NCBI GenBank assembly: GCA_036374835.1
Contig: DASUTB010000014.1
Span: 1 to 25,200, forward strand
DNA length: 25,200 nucleotides
Source of the DNA: DASUTB01 sp036374835
Lineage (GTDB): Bacteria > Actinomycetota > Actinomycetes > Jiangellales > Jiangellaceae
Direction: 5' to 3'
Part shown: one piece after another, positions 15,518-22,685 of the stretch
Layout of the letters: each line of letters begins with the position of its first letter
Position numbering within the stretch: position 1 is the first letter of the stretch
The notes under the pieces: generated by a model
The model's input: the letters and a program-made list of their open reading frames with translations, nothing else
What the model was told of the DNA's origin: nothing
The model's database searches: none
Position numbers and translations under genes: made by a program

Positions 15518-15961
15518 GTGGTGGACATTTTGCATCGCGTTGGGGTCAAGGCATCGCAGGACGCGGTGTACCGAGCGCTGACGACGCCCGAGGGTCTTGC
15601 CGGCTGGTGGACCAAGGACACGAGCGGCGACGGTGCGCCCGGCGGCGTACTCGTGTTCCGCTTCGGAGACCTCGGCGGCTTCGATATGAAGGTCGTGGAG
15701 GCTCGGCCGGCCGAACACGTGCTCTGGGAAGTGATCGATGGCCCGGAGGAGTGGATCGGCACTCAGATCAGCTGGGATCTGCGGACCGAGGGCGATTTCA
15801 CGATCGTCATGTTCGCGCACAAGGGGTGGCGTGAGCCCGTGGAGTTCATGCACCACTGCAGCACCAAGTGGGCGACGTTCCTGATGAGCCTGAAGTCGCT
15901 GCTGGAGACGGGCACCGGCGCGCCGGCGCCGAACGACGTGCAGATCAGCGACTGGCACTGA
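15518..15961 (+). CDS. SRPBCC (AHSA1/START-like) domain protein, second copy
   Basis: This is a 147-residue protein beginning MVDILHRVGVKASQDAVYRALTTPEGLAGWW, the usual SRPBCC opening. It is followed by GGVLVFRFGDLGGFDMKVVEA and a C-terminal helix EFMHHCSTKWATFLMSLKSLLE. GGAAAGGAGAG just upstream supports the GTG at 15518; the ATG at 15476 touching the arsR stop would add 14 unrelated residues. The sequence differs clearly from the first SRPBCC protein, so the two probably differ in ligand. It ends the operon, before a strong hairpin. Confidence 0.88.
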   Translation: MVDILHRVGVKASQDAVYRALTTPEGLAGWWTKDTSGDGAPGGVLVFRFGDLGGFDMKVVEARPAEHVLWEVIDGPEEWIGTQISWDLRTEGDFTIVMFAHKGWREPVEFMHHCSTKWATFLMSLKSLLETGTGAPAPNDVQISDWH

Positions 15962-16003
15962 ATCGCCGCGCACCGTGGCGACCCTGAAGAGCTGACACGA
16001 ACG

Positions 16004-16045
16004 TGGGTGGAATCACTGTCGTGATGGCGACAGTGATTCCACCCA
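16004..16045. terminator. Perfect 17-bp inverted repeat, likely terminator of the SRPBCC operon
   Basis: TGGGTGGAATCACTGTC (16004-16020) and its exact complement (16029-16045) enclose an 8-nt loop. It lies 42 bp after the last SRPBCC stop and 78 bp before the next gene. There is no T-run, which is common for actinobacterial terminators. Its perfection and mixed base content are unusual, so a protein-binding or mobile-repeat role is an alternative. Confidence 0.65.
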
Positions 16046-16123
16046 GGTGGTCACGCGGAGCGGCAGATCCGGTTGTTCGTTGCGTCAGCGCTGCGGGCTG
16101 ATTCAGGGATATGGTTCCCGTCT

Positions 16124-16831
16124 ATGGACATGCTGAAGGGCGAAAAGATCGCCGCGGCCAATCTGACCGACTGGCGCAAGCTGGCTCAGGGGCTGCATGC
16201 CCGTTACGTGGTTGACGACTTCGGCACCGGCGCACGGTTCGTCGCCGCGGTGGGCGAGGCGGGCGACGCGCTCGGCCACCACCCGCGCGTGTCGATCGGC
16301 AATGGGTACGTCGACCTCAAGTTGGTCAGCGACGACGCCATCTACCGTGACGACGAGGGCACCGAACACGTCGTCGAATGGGTAACCCAGCAGGACGTCG
16401 ACCTCGCGCGACGGATCACCGAGATCGCCGCCGATCACAAGGTCGACGCCGACTCGGCCTCGGTCAGTCACATCGAGCTCGGCCTCGACACGGCACGCTC
16501 CGCGACCATCGCTCCAGTGTGGGCCGCCCTGCTGACCGGGAGCGCTGAGGCCCAGGGCCGCGGGACCCCCAGCGACGAAATCCGGGATGCGACTGGACGG
16601 GTACCGAACCTGTGGTTCGGGGACGCCGACGAACACGACACCTCGCGTCAGCGGTTCCACATCGAGGTCTATGTGGCGCCCGAGGTGGCCGAGCAACGGA
16701 TCGCGGCCGCCCTCGCCGCGGGCGGGACCGTCGTCGATGACAGCAACGCGCCCTCGCTCACCGTGATCGCCGACCAGGACGGCAACGAGGGAATCGTATG
16801 CGTCGACGTGACCGCTGCGAAGATGGATTGA
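16124..16831 (+). CDS. Fusion of a pterin-4a-carbinolamine dehydratase-like domain and a VOC domain
   Basis: From the ATG at 16124 the protein has 235 residues. The N-terminal domain is PCD/DCoH-like: LTDWRKLAQGLHARYVVDDFGTGARFVAAVGEAGDALGHHP, with the HHP of the active site, then GYVDLKL. The third catalytic His usually found after that strand is replaced by SDD, so dehydratase activity is uncertain. The C-terminal part is a VOC domain (SVSHIELGLDTARSATIAPVWAALL, then FHIEVYVAPEVAEQRIAAAL and a final strand). This fusion is known in actinobacteria without an assigned function. TATGGT at 16110-16115 lies 8 nt before the ATG. It is a single-gene unit with hairpins on both sides. Confidence 0.82.
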   Translation: MDMLKGEKIAAANLTDWRKLAQGLHARYVVDDFGTGARFVAAVGEAGDALGHHPRVSIGNGYVDLKLVSDDAIYRDDEGTEHVVEWVTQQDVDLARRITEIAADHKVDADSASVSHIELGLDTARSATIAPVWAALLTGSAEAQGRGTPSDEIRDATGRVPNLWFGDADEHDTSRQRFHIEVYVAPEVAEQRIAAALAAGGTVVDDSNAPSLTVIADQDGNEGIVCVDVTAAKMD

Positions 16832-16845
16832 AACGCCAACTCGGT

Positions 16846-16872
16846 TGACCCGCGGCGCGCCGCCGCGGGTCA
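16846..16872 (+). terminator. Strong GC hairpin after the PCD-VOC gene
   Basis: TGACCCGCGGCG (16846-16857), loop CGC, then the exact complement (16861-16872): a perfect 12-bp stem starting 14 bp after the stop codon. It probably terminates the upstream gene; no T-run follows. Confidence 0.75.
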
Positions 16873-16973
16873 CTTCGGCGCGCGGGATCGAATACCGTGA
16901 ACGGCTCTCCGGGGTGGGCCACGACAAAGCCACGACCGATCTCCGCGCGAGCCCAACCGGGATAAGATGCGGC

Positions 16974-17564
16974 ATGGCTACCGAGTCGTCGTACACCATC
17001 GCGCCTCTCAGCCCCGAGACCTGGTCGGCCTTTGATGCGCTGGTGCAGCGGCACAACGGCATCTTCGGGGGTTGCTGGTGCATCTGGTTCCACCCTGACA
17101 GGCCCGAGCGCGGCCAGGGTGCCGAGGGCAACCGAGCGCTGAAGAAGGCCTACGTCGAGCAGGGCAAGGCACACGCCGCACTGGTGATGGACGGCGAAGA
17201 GGCCATCGCGTGGGCTGAGTACGGCACCCCGGTCGAGTTGCCCACCATTCACCACCGCAAGGAGTACGACGCCACCAAGACCGCGGACCCCGACTACCGG
17301 ATCACCTGCGTCTTCGTCGACAAGCGCCACCGCCGGCGGGGCGTGACGGAGCTGGCAATCACCGGTGCACTCGACCTGATTGCGCAGGCCGGCGGCGGGC
17401 GGGTCGAGAGCTATCCACACGACCTGACTAACCAGACTAAGAAGATGTCGTCGTCGTTCCTCTACAACGGCACCCGTCGACTCTACGAGCGGCTCGGCTT
17501 CACCTACGACCGGCCCAAAGGGCTGAAGAACTGCGTCATGGTGAAGACAGTCGAACCTGCATGA
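16974..17564 (+). CDS. GNAT family N-acetyltransferase
   Basis: This is a 196-residue protein. It starts at ATG 16974, which lies 5 nt after TAAGAT (16963-16968), so a leaderless mRNA is likely. The N-terminal part has GGCWCIWFHPDRPERG, a Cys-rich block found in a distinct GNAT subgroup. The acetyl-CoA-binding core is ITCVFVDKRHRRRGVTELAITGALDLI, followed by NGTRRLYERLGFTY. The open frame extends 129 bp further upstream but through the hairpin at 16846, so I do not include it. The substrate is unknown. It is the last gene before the dif-like site. Confidence 0.86.
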   Translation: MATESSYTIAPLSPETWSAFDALVQRHNGIFGGCWCIWFHPDRPERGQGAEGNRALKKAYVEQGKAHAALVMDGEEAIAWAEYGTPVELPTIHHRKEYDATKTADPDYRITCVFVDKRHRRRGVTELAITGALDLIAQAGGGRVESYPHDLTNQTKKMSSSFLYNGTRRLYERLGFTYDRPKGLKNCVMVKTVEPA

Positions 17565-17705
17565 GGTCCGGTCACGACCAGCCGCGGCCAACCTTGAAGC
17601 TCCACTCGGACGGGGGCGCGACGCCGTGCGGCATACCTCAGGACGTGCGCCAGGATGCCAGCCTGGCTGCATCGCGCTTCCAGGGGATGGGCGTCGTAGA
17701 CGTCT

Positions 17706-17733
17706 ACTTGACATAATGTACATTATCGGCGAA
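17706..17733 (-). other. dif: Chromosomal dif site (XerC/XerD recombination site)
   Basis: Read on the minus strand, this 28-bp sequence has a left arm TTCGCCGATAA, a 6-bp centre TGTACA and a right arm TTATGTCAAGT. It has the size and layout of known dif sites; the right arm is close to the E. coli XerD arm TTATGTTAAAT, and the inner 14 bp (17713-17726) form a perfect palindrome. From memory it agrees with the consensus published for actinobacterial dif at every fixed position. XerC and XerD resolve chromosome dimers here under FtsK control. The surrounding 17565-17861 has no gene I can recognise. Confidence 0.85.
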
Positions 17734-17837
17734 GCAAAGTAGGCCGGGAACGAGGTTCCGCACCTTAACGCGCCTGTCCCTCCGACGCCTCATAAGCCAC
17801 TGCGGCAAATGAGTGGGCGTGCTCATGCGCTGGGTAC

Positions 17838-17850
17838 AAAGATGATCTTT
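17838..17850. promoter_or_regulatory. Palindrome next to the small membrane gene start
   Basis: AAAGAT-G-ATCTTT is a perfect 6+6 inverted repeat. It overlaps a TATTGT -10-like box (17850-17855) that lies 6 nt before the ATG at 17862. It could be an operator; no partner is evident. Confidence 0.3.
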
Positions 17851-17861
17851 ATTGTCTCGGT

Positions 17862-18130
17862 ATGCGACCAGATCAGATTCAGCAGGAACACGAGCCGGTC
17901 GGCCGTTCACAAGTGTTCGGCAAAGGCATGGTGACGATTCTTGCGTTGACTGCCGTACTGATAACCGGTTACCTGCTTTGGGCGTTCTCGCTACCAGACA
18001 CTAAGGCCGACGGCACCTGCGATGGCATCGGATTCGGATGTACGCCCAACCCACAGACTGGGCGGGCACGCTGACTATGTTCGGTGGGCTCGTGGTGTCG
18101 GCAGCGGCTGCTGTGGTTTGGTTCGGCTAG
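17862..18130 (+). pseudogene. Small two-helix membrane protein broken by a frameshift
   Basis: The first frame gives 70 residues: a polar N-terminus, one membrane helix (VTILALTAVLITGYLLWAF), then TCDGIGFGCTPNP and a stop at 18072-18074. In the frame one base off, from about 18056, the text reads DWAGTLTMFGGLVVSAAAAVVWFG and ends at 18128-18130, a plausible second helix. Joining the frames near 18050 gives CTPNPTDWAGTLTMFGG, a smooth continuation, and one missing C in the run CCCAACCC would explain it. I recognise the GIGFGC-type motif from small actinobacterial membrane proteins of unknown role. If the frameshift is a sequencing error, the gene is intact at about 89 residues. Confidence 0.55.
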
Positions 18131-18139
18131 CGTTTGGCG

Positions 18140-18391
18140 TCAGCGGATGCCGCCCTCTGCAGCAGCCTCGGCGATTCCCTCGTTGATCTCCTCAATCGTC
18201 AATGCTGGGACGTCGGGCCGGTGCACAATGCCGAGCAGCTCATCGATCTTTCGAGTCCTCGCCACGATCCGGTACTCCTGAGGCCAGACTTTGACGAACA
18301 TCACCTTCGAACCGGCGGTCAGATTCAGTTCGTCACGCACGACTTTAGGCACCGTTATTCGACCGTTGCTTGTCATTCTGGCTTGCGGCAT
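18140..18391 (-). CDS. AbrB/SpoVT-type (MazE-like) antitoxin, apparently without toxin
   Basis: This is an 83-residue protein with an N-terminal swapped-hairpin DNA-binding domain: ARMTSNGRITVPKVVRDELNLTAGSKVMFVKV. An acidic, helical C-terminus (LTIEEINEGIAEAAAEGG) is typical of antitoxins that pair with PIN or MazF toxins. The ATG at 18389-18391 is chosen because an upstream in-frame TTG adds nothing conserved; GGGAG lies 11 nt upstream. No toxin gene follows; the next gene is on the other strand. The neighbouring vapC, 41 bp upstream, already has its own antitoxin. It may be an orphan remnant or act in trans. Confidence 0.85.
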   Translation of the reverse strand: MPQARMTSNGRITVPKVVRDELNLTAGSKVMFVKVWPQEYRIVARTRKIDELLGIVHRPDVPALTIEEINEGIAEAAAEGGIR

Positions 18392-18432
18392 GGCTTCCAA
18401 CTCCCGACCGACTGACGCAGCCTCTGCGCTGG

Positions 18433-18813
18433 CTAGATGGGTGTCAGATCAATATGAAGGTCAGCGGCGCGAGCCAGCTCTTCGAGATCGCCCGGGTCCG
18501 ATGTGAGGATCTCATCGCCATCGGTTGCGAGCTGTACAACAGCAGCATCGATAACGTCGTCCCGAGTACATTGGGCAAGTAGCTGTCCAGCCTGCTTGCC
18601 TAGTGCTTCGTCCAGCGGAGCCACCTCCACGCCACGGAGTAGGCGTGCGAGCTTGGCTTGGCGTGGGCCTCCCTTTCGCCACGCTTGACCAACGATCCCG
18701 CCATGGGTGATAGGTGGCCGGCCAGCGAGCTGTTCCTGCTTGATGACGGCGATGACATCGCGCTCAGAGCGCTCTACAGCCACGAAGGCGCCCGCATCGA
18801 GGACGAGCGTCAT
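18433..18813 (-). CDS. vapC: VapC-type toxin, PIN-domain ribonuclease (second module)
   Basis: This is a 126-residue PIN domain. The acidic residues are D6 in LVLDAGAFVAVE, D86/D89 in TRDDVIDAAVVQLA and D106 in ILTSDPGDL. The position usually held by a conserved Glu reads GQAWRKGGPRQAKLARLL, where Gln replaces Glu. This variant occurs in a recognisable subgroup, so activity is still likely. It starts at ATG overlapping the vapB stop by 4 bp (ATGA). It should be a translation-inhibiting RNase held inactive by its partner. Confidence 0.9.
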   Translation of the reverse strand: MTLVLDAGAFVAVERSERDVIAVIKQEQLAGRPPITHGGIVGQAWRKGGPRQAKLARLLRGVEVAPLDEALGKQAGQLLAQCTRDDVIDAAVVQLATDGDEILTSDPGDLEELARAADLHIDLTPI

Positions 18814-19088
18814 GCGGCACCTCGCGCGCCGCGGACAATGGTGGCGCGTGCACGGAGCCGACGCCTGGCCGCAACCATCTCGTCCTCGGTGATCTCGCCA
18901 TGGTCAGCTTCATAAGCAGTAACAAATTCGGATAGGGCGCGCAACCGTTCGTCGCGATCGGCCTGGTGCCGGAGTGCGTCATTGACCCAGCCGCTCAGGT
19001 TGTCGAAGCGTCCCTCTTCAACGGCCCGCCGAGCTGCTTCCACGAGCTCGGCGTCCACCGTAGCCGACAGACGTGCCTTGGTCGTCAT
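18810..19088 (-). CDS. vapB: VapB-type antitoxin (second module)
   Basis: This is a 92-residue protein starting MTTKARLSATVDAELVEAARRAVEEGRFDNLSGWVNDALRHQ, the RHH DNA-binding part. An acidic region with EADHGEITEDEM and a basic C-terminal helix follow. The ATG at 19086-19088 follows TATGAT by 6 nt, so a leaderless transcript is likely; the longer open frame upstream lacks homology. The gene overlaps vapC by 4 bp. The 169 bp between it and the uvrA-like gene hold nothing else I recognise. Confidence 0.88.
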   Translation of the reverse strand: MTTKARLSATVDAELVEAARRAVEEGRFDNLSGWVNDALRHQADRDERLRALSEFVTAYEADHGEITEDEMVAARRRLRARATIVRGARGAA

Positions 19089-19257
19089 ACCTTCATCATA
19101 CGACGTGGTCACGATCGTGGCACCCTTCGTTACGAGCTTCCGCAACGAAGCTCAACCGCTTTGACATCACAGAGACTATGAGGCGGCACTGACAACGATG
19201 TGCGACGCGTGTACTCCTCGCGGCGACGAGCTCTGAGCCGCTCCGACGAGATTTCGG

Positions 19258-21642
19258 TTAGGCGCGGACGTAGTCCGCGAGATGCTCGCCGGTGAGGGTG
19301 TATCGGCCCGCGACGAGGTCGGCCGGCGTGCCCTCGAACACGACCCGTCCCCCGTCGTGGCCGGCGCCCGGGCCGAGATCGATGATCCAGTCGGCGTGCG
19401 CCATGACCGCCTGGTGGTGCTCGATCACGATTACCGATTTGCCGGATTCGACGAGTCGGTCGAGCAGGCTGAGGAGCTGTTCCACGTCGGCGAGGTGGAG
19501 GCCGGTGGTGGGCTCGTCCAGCACGTAAACGCCGCCCTTCTCCCCCATCTGCGTGGCAAGTTTGAGCCGCTGTCGCTCGCCGCCGGACAGCGTGGTGAGC
19601 GGCTGGCCCAGCTTGAGGTAGCCGAGCCCGACGTCGCCCATCCGATCGAGGATCTTGTGGGCGGCGGGTGTGCGTGCCTCCCCCTCGGCGAAGAACTCCT
19701 CGGCCTCGGCCACCGACATCGCGAGCACCTCGCTGATGTCGCGGCCGCCGAGCTTGTACTCCAGCACCGATGCCTCGAACCGCTTCCCCTCGCACTCCTC
19801 ACAGGTGGTGGCAACGGTGGCCATGACACCCAGGTCGGTGTAGATGACGCCGGCGCCGTTGCAGTTCGGGCAGGCGCCTTCGGAGTTCGCGCTGAACAAT
19901 GCCGCCTTGACGCCGTTGGCCTTCGCGAACGCCTTGCGGATCGGATCGAGCAACCCGGTGTAGGTTGCCGGGTTGCTGCGCCGGGAGCCCTTGATGGCGG
20001 TCTGGTCAATGACGACGACGCCGTCGCGTCCAGCGAGGTTGCCGTGGATCAGTGAGCTCTTACCGGAGCCGGCCACACCTGTGACGACGGTCAGAACGCC
20101 AGTCGGGATGTCGACGTCGACGTTCTGCAGATTGTTGGTGGTCGCACCGCGGATCTCCAGCGCGGCGGTGGGTTTGCGCACGGTCTCCTTGACCGTTGCC
20201 CGGTCGTCCAGATGGCGGCCGGTGAGCGTGTCGCTCCCCCGCAACCCTTCCACGGTGCCTTCGAACACCACCCCGCCGCCGTCGGAGCCGGCGCCGGGAC
20301 CGAGGTCGACGACGTGGTCGGCGATCGCGATCGCCTCGGGCTTGTGCTCTACGACCAGCACCGTGTTGCCCTTGTCCCGCAGCTGGAGCAGCAGCGCGTT
20401 CATCCGCTGGATGTCGTGCGGATGCATCCCGATCGTCGGTTCGTCGAAGACGTACGTGACGTCGGTGAGTGACGACCCGAGGTGGCGGATCATCTTGGTG
20501 CGTTGCGCCTCGCCGCCGGAGAGCGTGCCGGACGGGCGGTCGAGCGAGAGATAGCCGAGCCCGATCGCCACGAAGGAGTCCAGCGTCTCCCCCAGTGCCG
20601 CCAGCAGCGGCGCCACCGACGGCTCGCCCAGCGACCGCACCCACTCGGCGAGGTCGGTGATCTGCATCGCGCACACATCGGCGATATTGCGCCCATCGAT
20701 CTTCGACGACCGCGCCGCCTCGTTGAGCCGGGTGCCGCCGCAGTCGGGGCAGGCCCTGAACGTCACGGCACGGTCCACGAACGCCCGGATATGCGGCTGC
20801 ATCGCTTCGCGATCTTTGGAGAGGAACGACTTCTGGACGCGAGGGACGAGACCCTCGTACGTCATGTTGATGCCGCTCATCTTCACTTTGCCCGGCTCGC
20901 GGTACAGGAAGTTGTGCAGCTCCTCGTCGGTGTAGTCACGGATCGGCTTGTCCGGGTCGAAGAACCCCGACTCCGAGTAGAACTTCACCGACCACCCGCC
21001 GGCTTTGTAACCGGGGACGGTGATCGCTCCGTCGTTGAGTGACTTGCTCTCGTCGTAGAGCTGGGTCAGGTCGATCTCGCTGACCGAGCCCATGCCCTCG
21101 CAGCGCGGACACATGCCGCCGTGGTAGACGGCGTTGCGCACCACGACCCGCTCACCCGTCTCGGAGGTCATCGCTCCACTCGCGGTCCGGGTCGGGACGT
21201 TGAACGAGAAGGCCACCGGCGGCCCGATGTGCGGCTCGCCGAGCCGGCTGAACAGTCTGCGCAGGAGGGCGTTCGCGTCCGTCACAGTGCCGACGGTCGA
21301 GCGCGAGTTGGCGCCCATCCGCTCCTGGTCGACGATGATCGCGGTCGTCAGCCCGTCGAGCACGTCGACGTCAGGCCGGGACTGACTCGGCATGAAGCCC
21401 TGCAGGAACGCACTGTACGTCTCGTTGATCAACCGCCGCGACTCCGCGGCGATCGTGTCGAAGACCAGCGAGCTCTTGCCCGAACCGGAGACACCGGTGA
21501 ACGCCGTCAGGCGGCGCTTCGGGATCTCGACGTCGACGTTCTTGAGGTTGTTCTCGCGCGCGCCGTGCACGCGGATCAGATCATGACTGTCGGCAGGGTG
21601 CACCGCAGCCGACCGGGTCTCGGTGCTCGTGGCCGTGCTCAT
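19258..21642 (-). CDS. UvrA-like ABC ATPase lacking the UvrB-binding domain (UvrA2/DrrC type)
   Basis: This 794-residue protein has two ABC modules. Module 1 has Walker A GVSGSGKSS at 50-58, signature LSGGEAQR and Walker B VTYVFDEPTIGMHP. Module 2 has GVAGSGKSS, LSGGERQR and VYVLDEPTTGLH. Zinc-type CxxC pairs are CPRCEGMG, CPDCGGTR and, in module 2, CPNCNGAG with CEECEGKR. Full UvrA is about 950 residues. Here the text passes directly from LLRRLFSRLGEPHI to FSFNVP and CPRCEGMG, so the UvrB-binding domain is absent. Such short forms are linked to resistance against DNA-binding drugs (DrrC) or accessory repair; it is not expected to replace UvrA. GGGAGAAG precedes the ATG. Confidence 0.92.
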   Translation of the reverse strand: MSTATSTETRSAAVHPADSHDLIRVHGARENNLKNVDVEIPKRRLTAFTGVSGSGKSSLVFDTIAAESRRLINETYSAFLQGFMPSQSRPDVDVLDGLTTAIIVDQERMGANSRSTVGTVTDANALLRRLFSRLGEPHIGPPVAFSFNVPTRTASGAMTSETGERVVVRNAVYHGGMCPRCEGMGSVSEIDLTQLYDESKSLNDGAITVPGYKAGGWSVKFYSESGFFDPDKPIRDYTDEELHNFLYREPGKVKMSGINMTYEGLVPRVQKSFLSKDREAMQPHIRAFVDRAVTFRACPDCGGTRLNEAARSSKIDGRNIADVCAMQITDLAEWVRSLGEPSVAPLLAALGETLDSFVAIGLGYLSLDRPSGTLSGGEAQRTKMIRHLGSSLTDVTYVFDEPTIGMHPHDIQRMNALLLQLRDKGNTVLVVEHKPEAIAIADHVVDLGPGAGSDGGGVVFEGTVEGLRGSDTLTGRHLDDRATVKETVRKPTAALEIRGATTNNLQNVDVDIPTGVLTVVTGVAGSGKSSLIHGNLAGRDGVVVIDQTAIKGSRRSNPATYTGLLDPIRKAFAKANGVKAALFSANSEGACPNCNGAGVIYTDLGVMATVATTCEECEGKRFEASVLEYKLGGRDISEVLAMSVAEAEEFFAEGEARTPAAHKILDRMGDVGLGYLKLGQPLTTLSGGERQRLKLATQMGEKGGVYVLDEPTTGLHLADVEQLLSLLDRLVESGKSVIVIEHHQAVMAHADWIIDLGPGAGHDGGRVVFEGTPADLVAGRYTLTGEHLADYVRA

Positions 21643-21679
21643 CGTCTTCTCCCTATCTGTTGGACGTGCTACCGCGAAC

Positions 21680-22162
21680 CTATGCGGACACCGTAGGGGT
21701 GAGCCGGATCACCGGGTACTCCCGCTTAGACTTGCTCTGATACTTCGCGATACGAGGATTCGCTTCCGCGATGCGCTGCCACGCCTGCTCACGGTCGGCG
21801 CCGTCGAGCTGGTGCGGCGTCACCGGCGTTGGCTCACGACCGGGCAGCTCGACCGACGCCCGGTCCGGACTCGCCATCAGGTTGAGGTACCAATCGGGGT
21901 GGAGGGCTCCGCCTCCAGAGGCGACGACCAACTTCGCGTCGTCGCCGTCGGTGAACCACGCCACCGGTGTCTCCCGCGGCTCGCCGCTCTCCCTGCCAAC
22001 CGTATTCAGAATGAGCAGGTCCATTCCCATCATCGTTCCCTTACCCCGCCGGATCTTACGGTTGGCGCGTGAGTTCGCCTTGTGCTGGATCCAACGGGAA
22101 AGCCGCCCGGGCGTGCCGGGTCGGCGCCCTCGGCGGCCGGGCGCCTGCTGATTCGATGTCAT
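21680..22162 (-). CDS. Ddn-family deazaflavin (F420)-dependent oxidoreductase
   Basis: This is a 160-residue split-barrel protein of the nitroreductase/Ddn family. Its features are KANSRANRKIRRGKGTMMGMDLLILNTVGRESGEPRETPVAWF, then LVVASGGGALHPDWYLNLMASP, which contains the GG..HPxWyLNL block of F420 binding, and VTPHQLDGADREQAWQRI. The family uses reduced F420 for hydride transfer; mycobacterial Ddn activates nitroimidazoles. The start ATG lies about 8 nt after GGAG. It lies on the same strand as the uvrA-like gene, 37 bp before it, and may be co-transcribed. Confidence 0.9.
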   Translation of the reverse strand: MTSNQQAPGRRGRRPGTPGRLSRWIQHKANSRANRKIRRGKGTMMGMDLLILNTVGRESGEPRETPVAWFTDGDDAKLVVASGGGALHPDWYLNLMASPDRASVELPGREPTPVTPHQLDGADREQAWQRIAEANPRIAKYQSKSKREYPVIRLTPTVSA

Positions 22163-22226
22163 GCCAATATCTCCACTTCGTAGCTCAATTCATTCCGTTC
22201 GACGCCGCTCGAGGTCTCCGACGCAC

Positions 22227-22682
22227 TCAGACCAGCCAGGTGCCGTCGCGCATGAGAGTGCGGCCGGCGATCTCGTTGACCTCGCGCCACGCCTGCACCT
22301 GGACGGGCCGTAGGACGAGGAACACGTATCCAGGTTGGCCGCGCGGATCCCAGTCTGCCTGCGCGGCGTAGGCCGCTCCCAAGACGTCGTCGGTCGCGAC
22401 GCCGACGGTCTTCTCGAGGACGGCGTCGATCATCACCACGTCGCGGGTCGGTCCGACCGCGAGCCTCGCGGTGCCGGATGCGGTGAGGTTGCGAGCCGTG
22501 CGCGAGGATTCATCGAGCGCGATCACGACTCGCTCGTCCACCCACGCCAGCGACAGGGGCACCAGGTACGGCACGCCCGTGGCCGCGGCCGTGGCTACCC
22601 AGACGTCGATCGCGGGGGTCGCTAACATCGCCAACGTGTCGGTCTTGCGGGTCCGCGCGTCCCGGGCTTCGGGCAGCGCCAC
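22227..22682 (-). CDS. Pyridoxamine 5'-phosphate oxidase-like (split-barrel flavin/F420) protein
   Basis: This is a 151-residue single split-barrel domain: VWVATAAATGVPYLVPLSLAWVDERVVIALDESSRTARNLTASGTARLAVGPTRDVVMIDAVL, the usual PPOX-like strands and cofactor loop. A C-terminal VQVQAWREVNEIAGRTLMRDGTW motif follows. The cofactor may be FMN or F420; the sequence alone does not settle it. The start is GTG at 22680-22682, only 3 bp after the stop of the VOC gene, so it ends the AraC-VOC-PPOX operon. Confidence 0.85.
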   Translation of the reverse strand: MALPEARDARTRKTDTLAMLATPAIDVWVATAAATGVPYLVPLSLAWVDERVVIALDESSRTARNLTASGTARLAVGPTRDVVMIDAVLEKTVGVATDDVLGAAYAAQADWDPRGQPGYVFLVLRPVQVQAWREVNEIAGRTLMRDGTWLV

Positions 22683-22685
22683 GGG

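Noticed and set aside
17649..17667. GCCAGG/CCTGGC hairpin as a terminator of the GNAT gene
   Set aside because: The stem is only 6 bp with a 7-nt loop, has no T-run and lies 85 bp after the stop; too weak to call.
17713..17726. 14-bp AT-rich palindrome read as a simple operator
   Set aside because: It is the core of a 28-bp sequence with two distinct arms matching dif, which explains it better.
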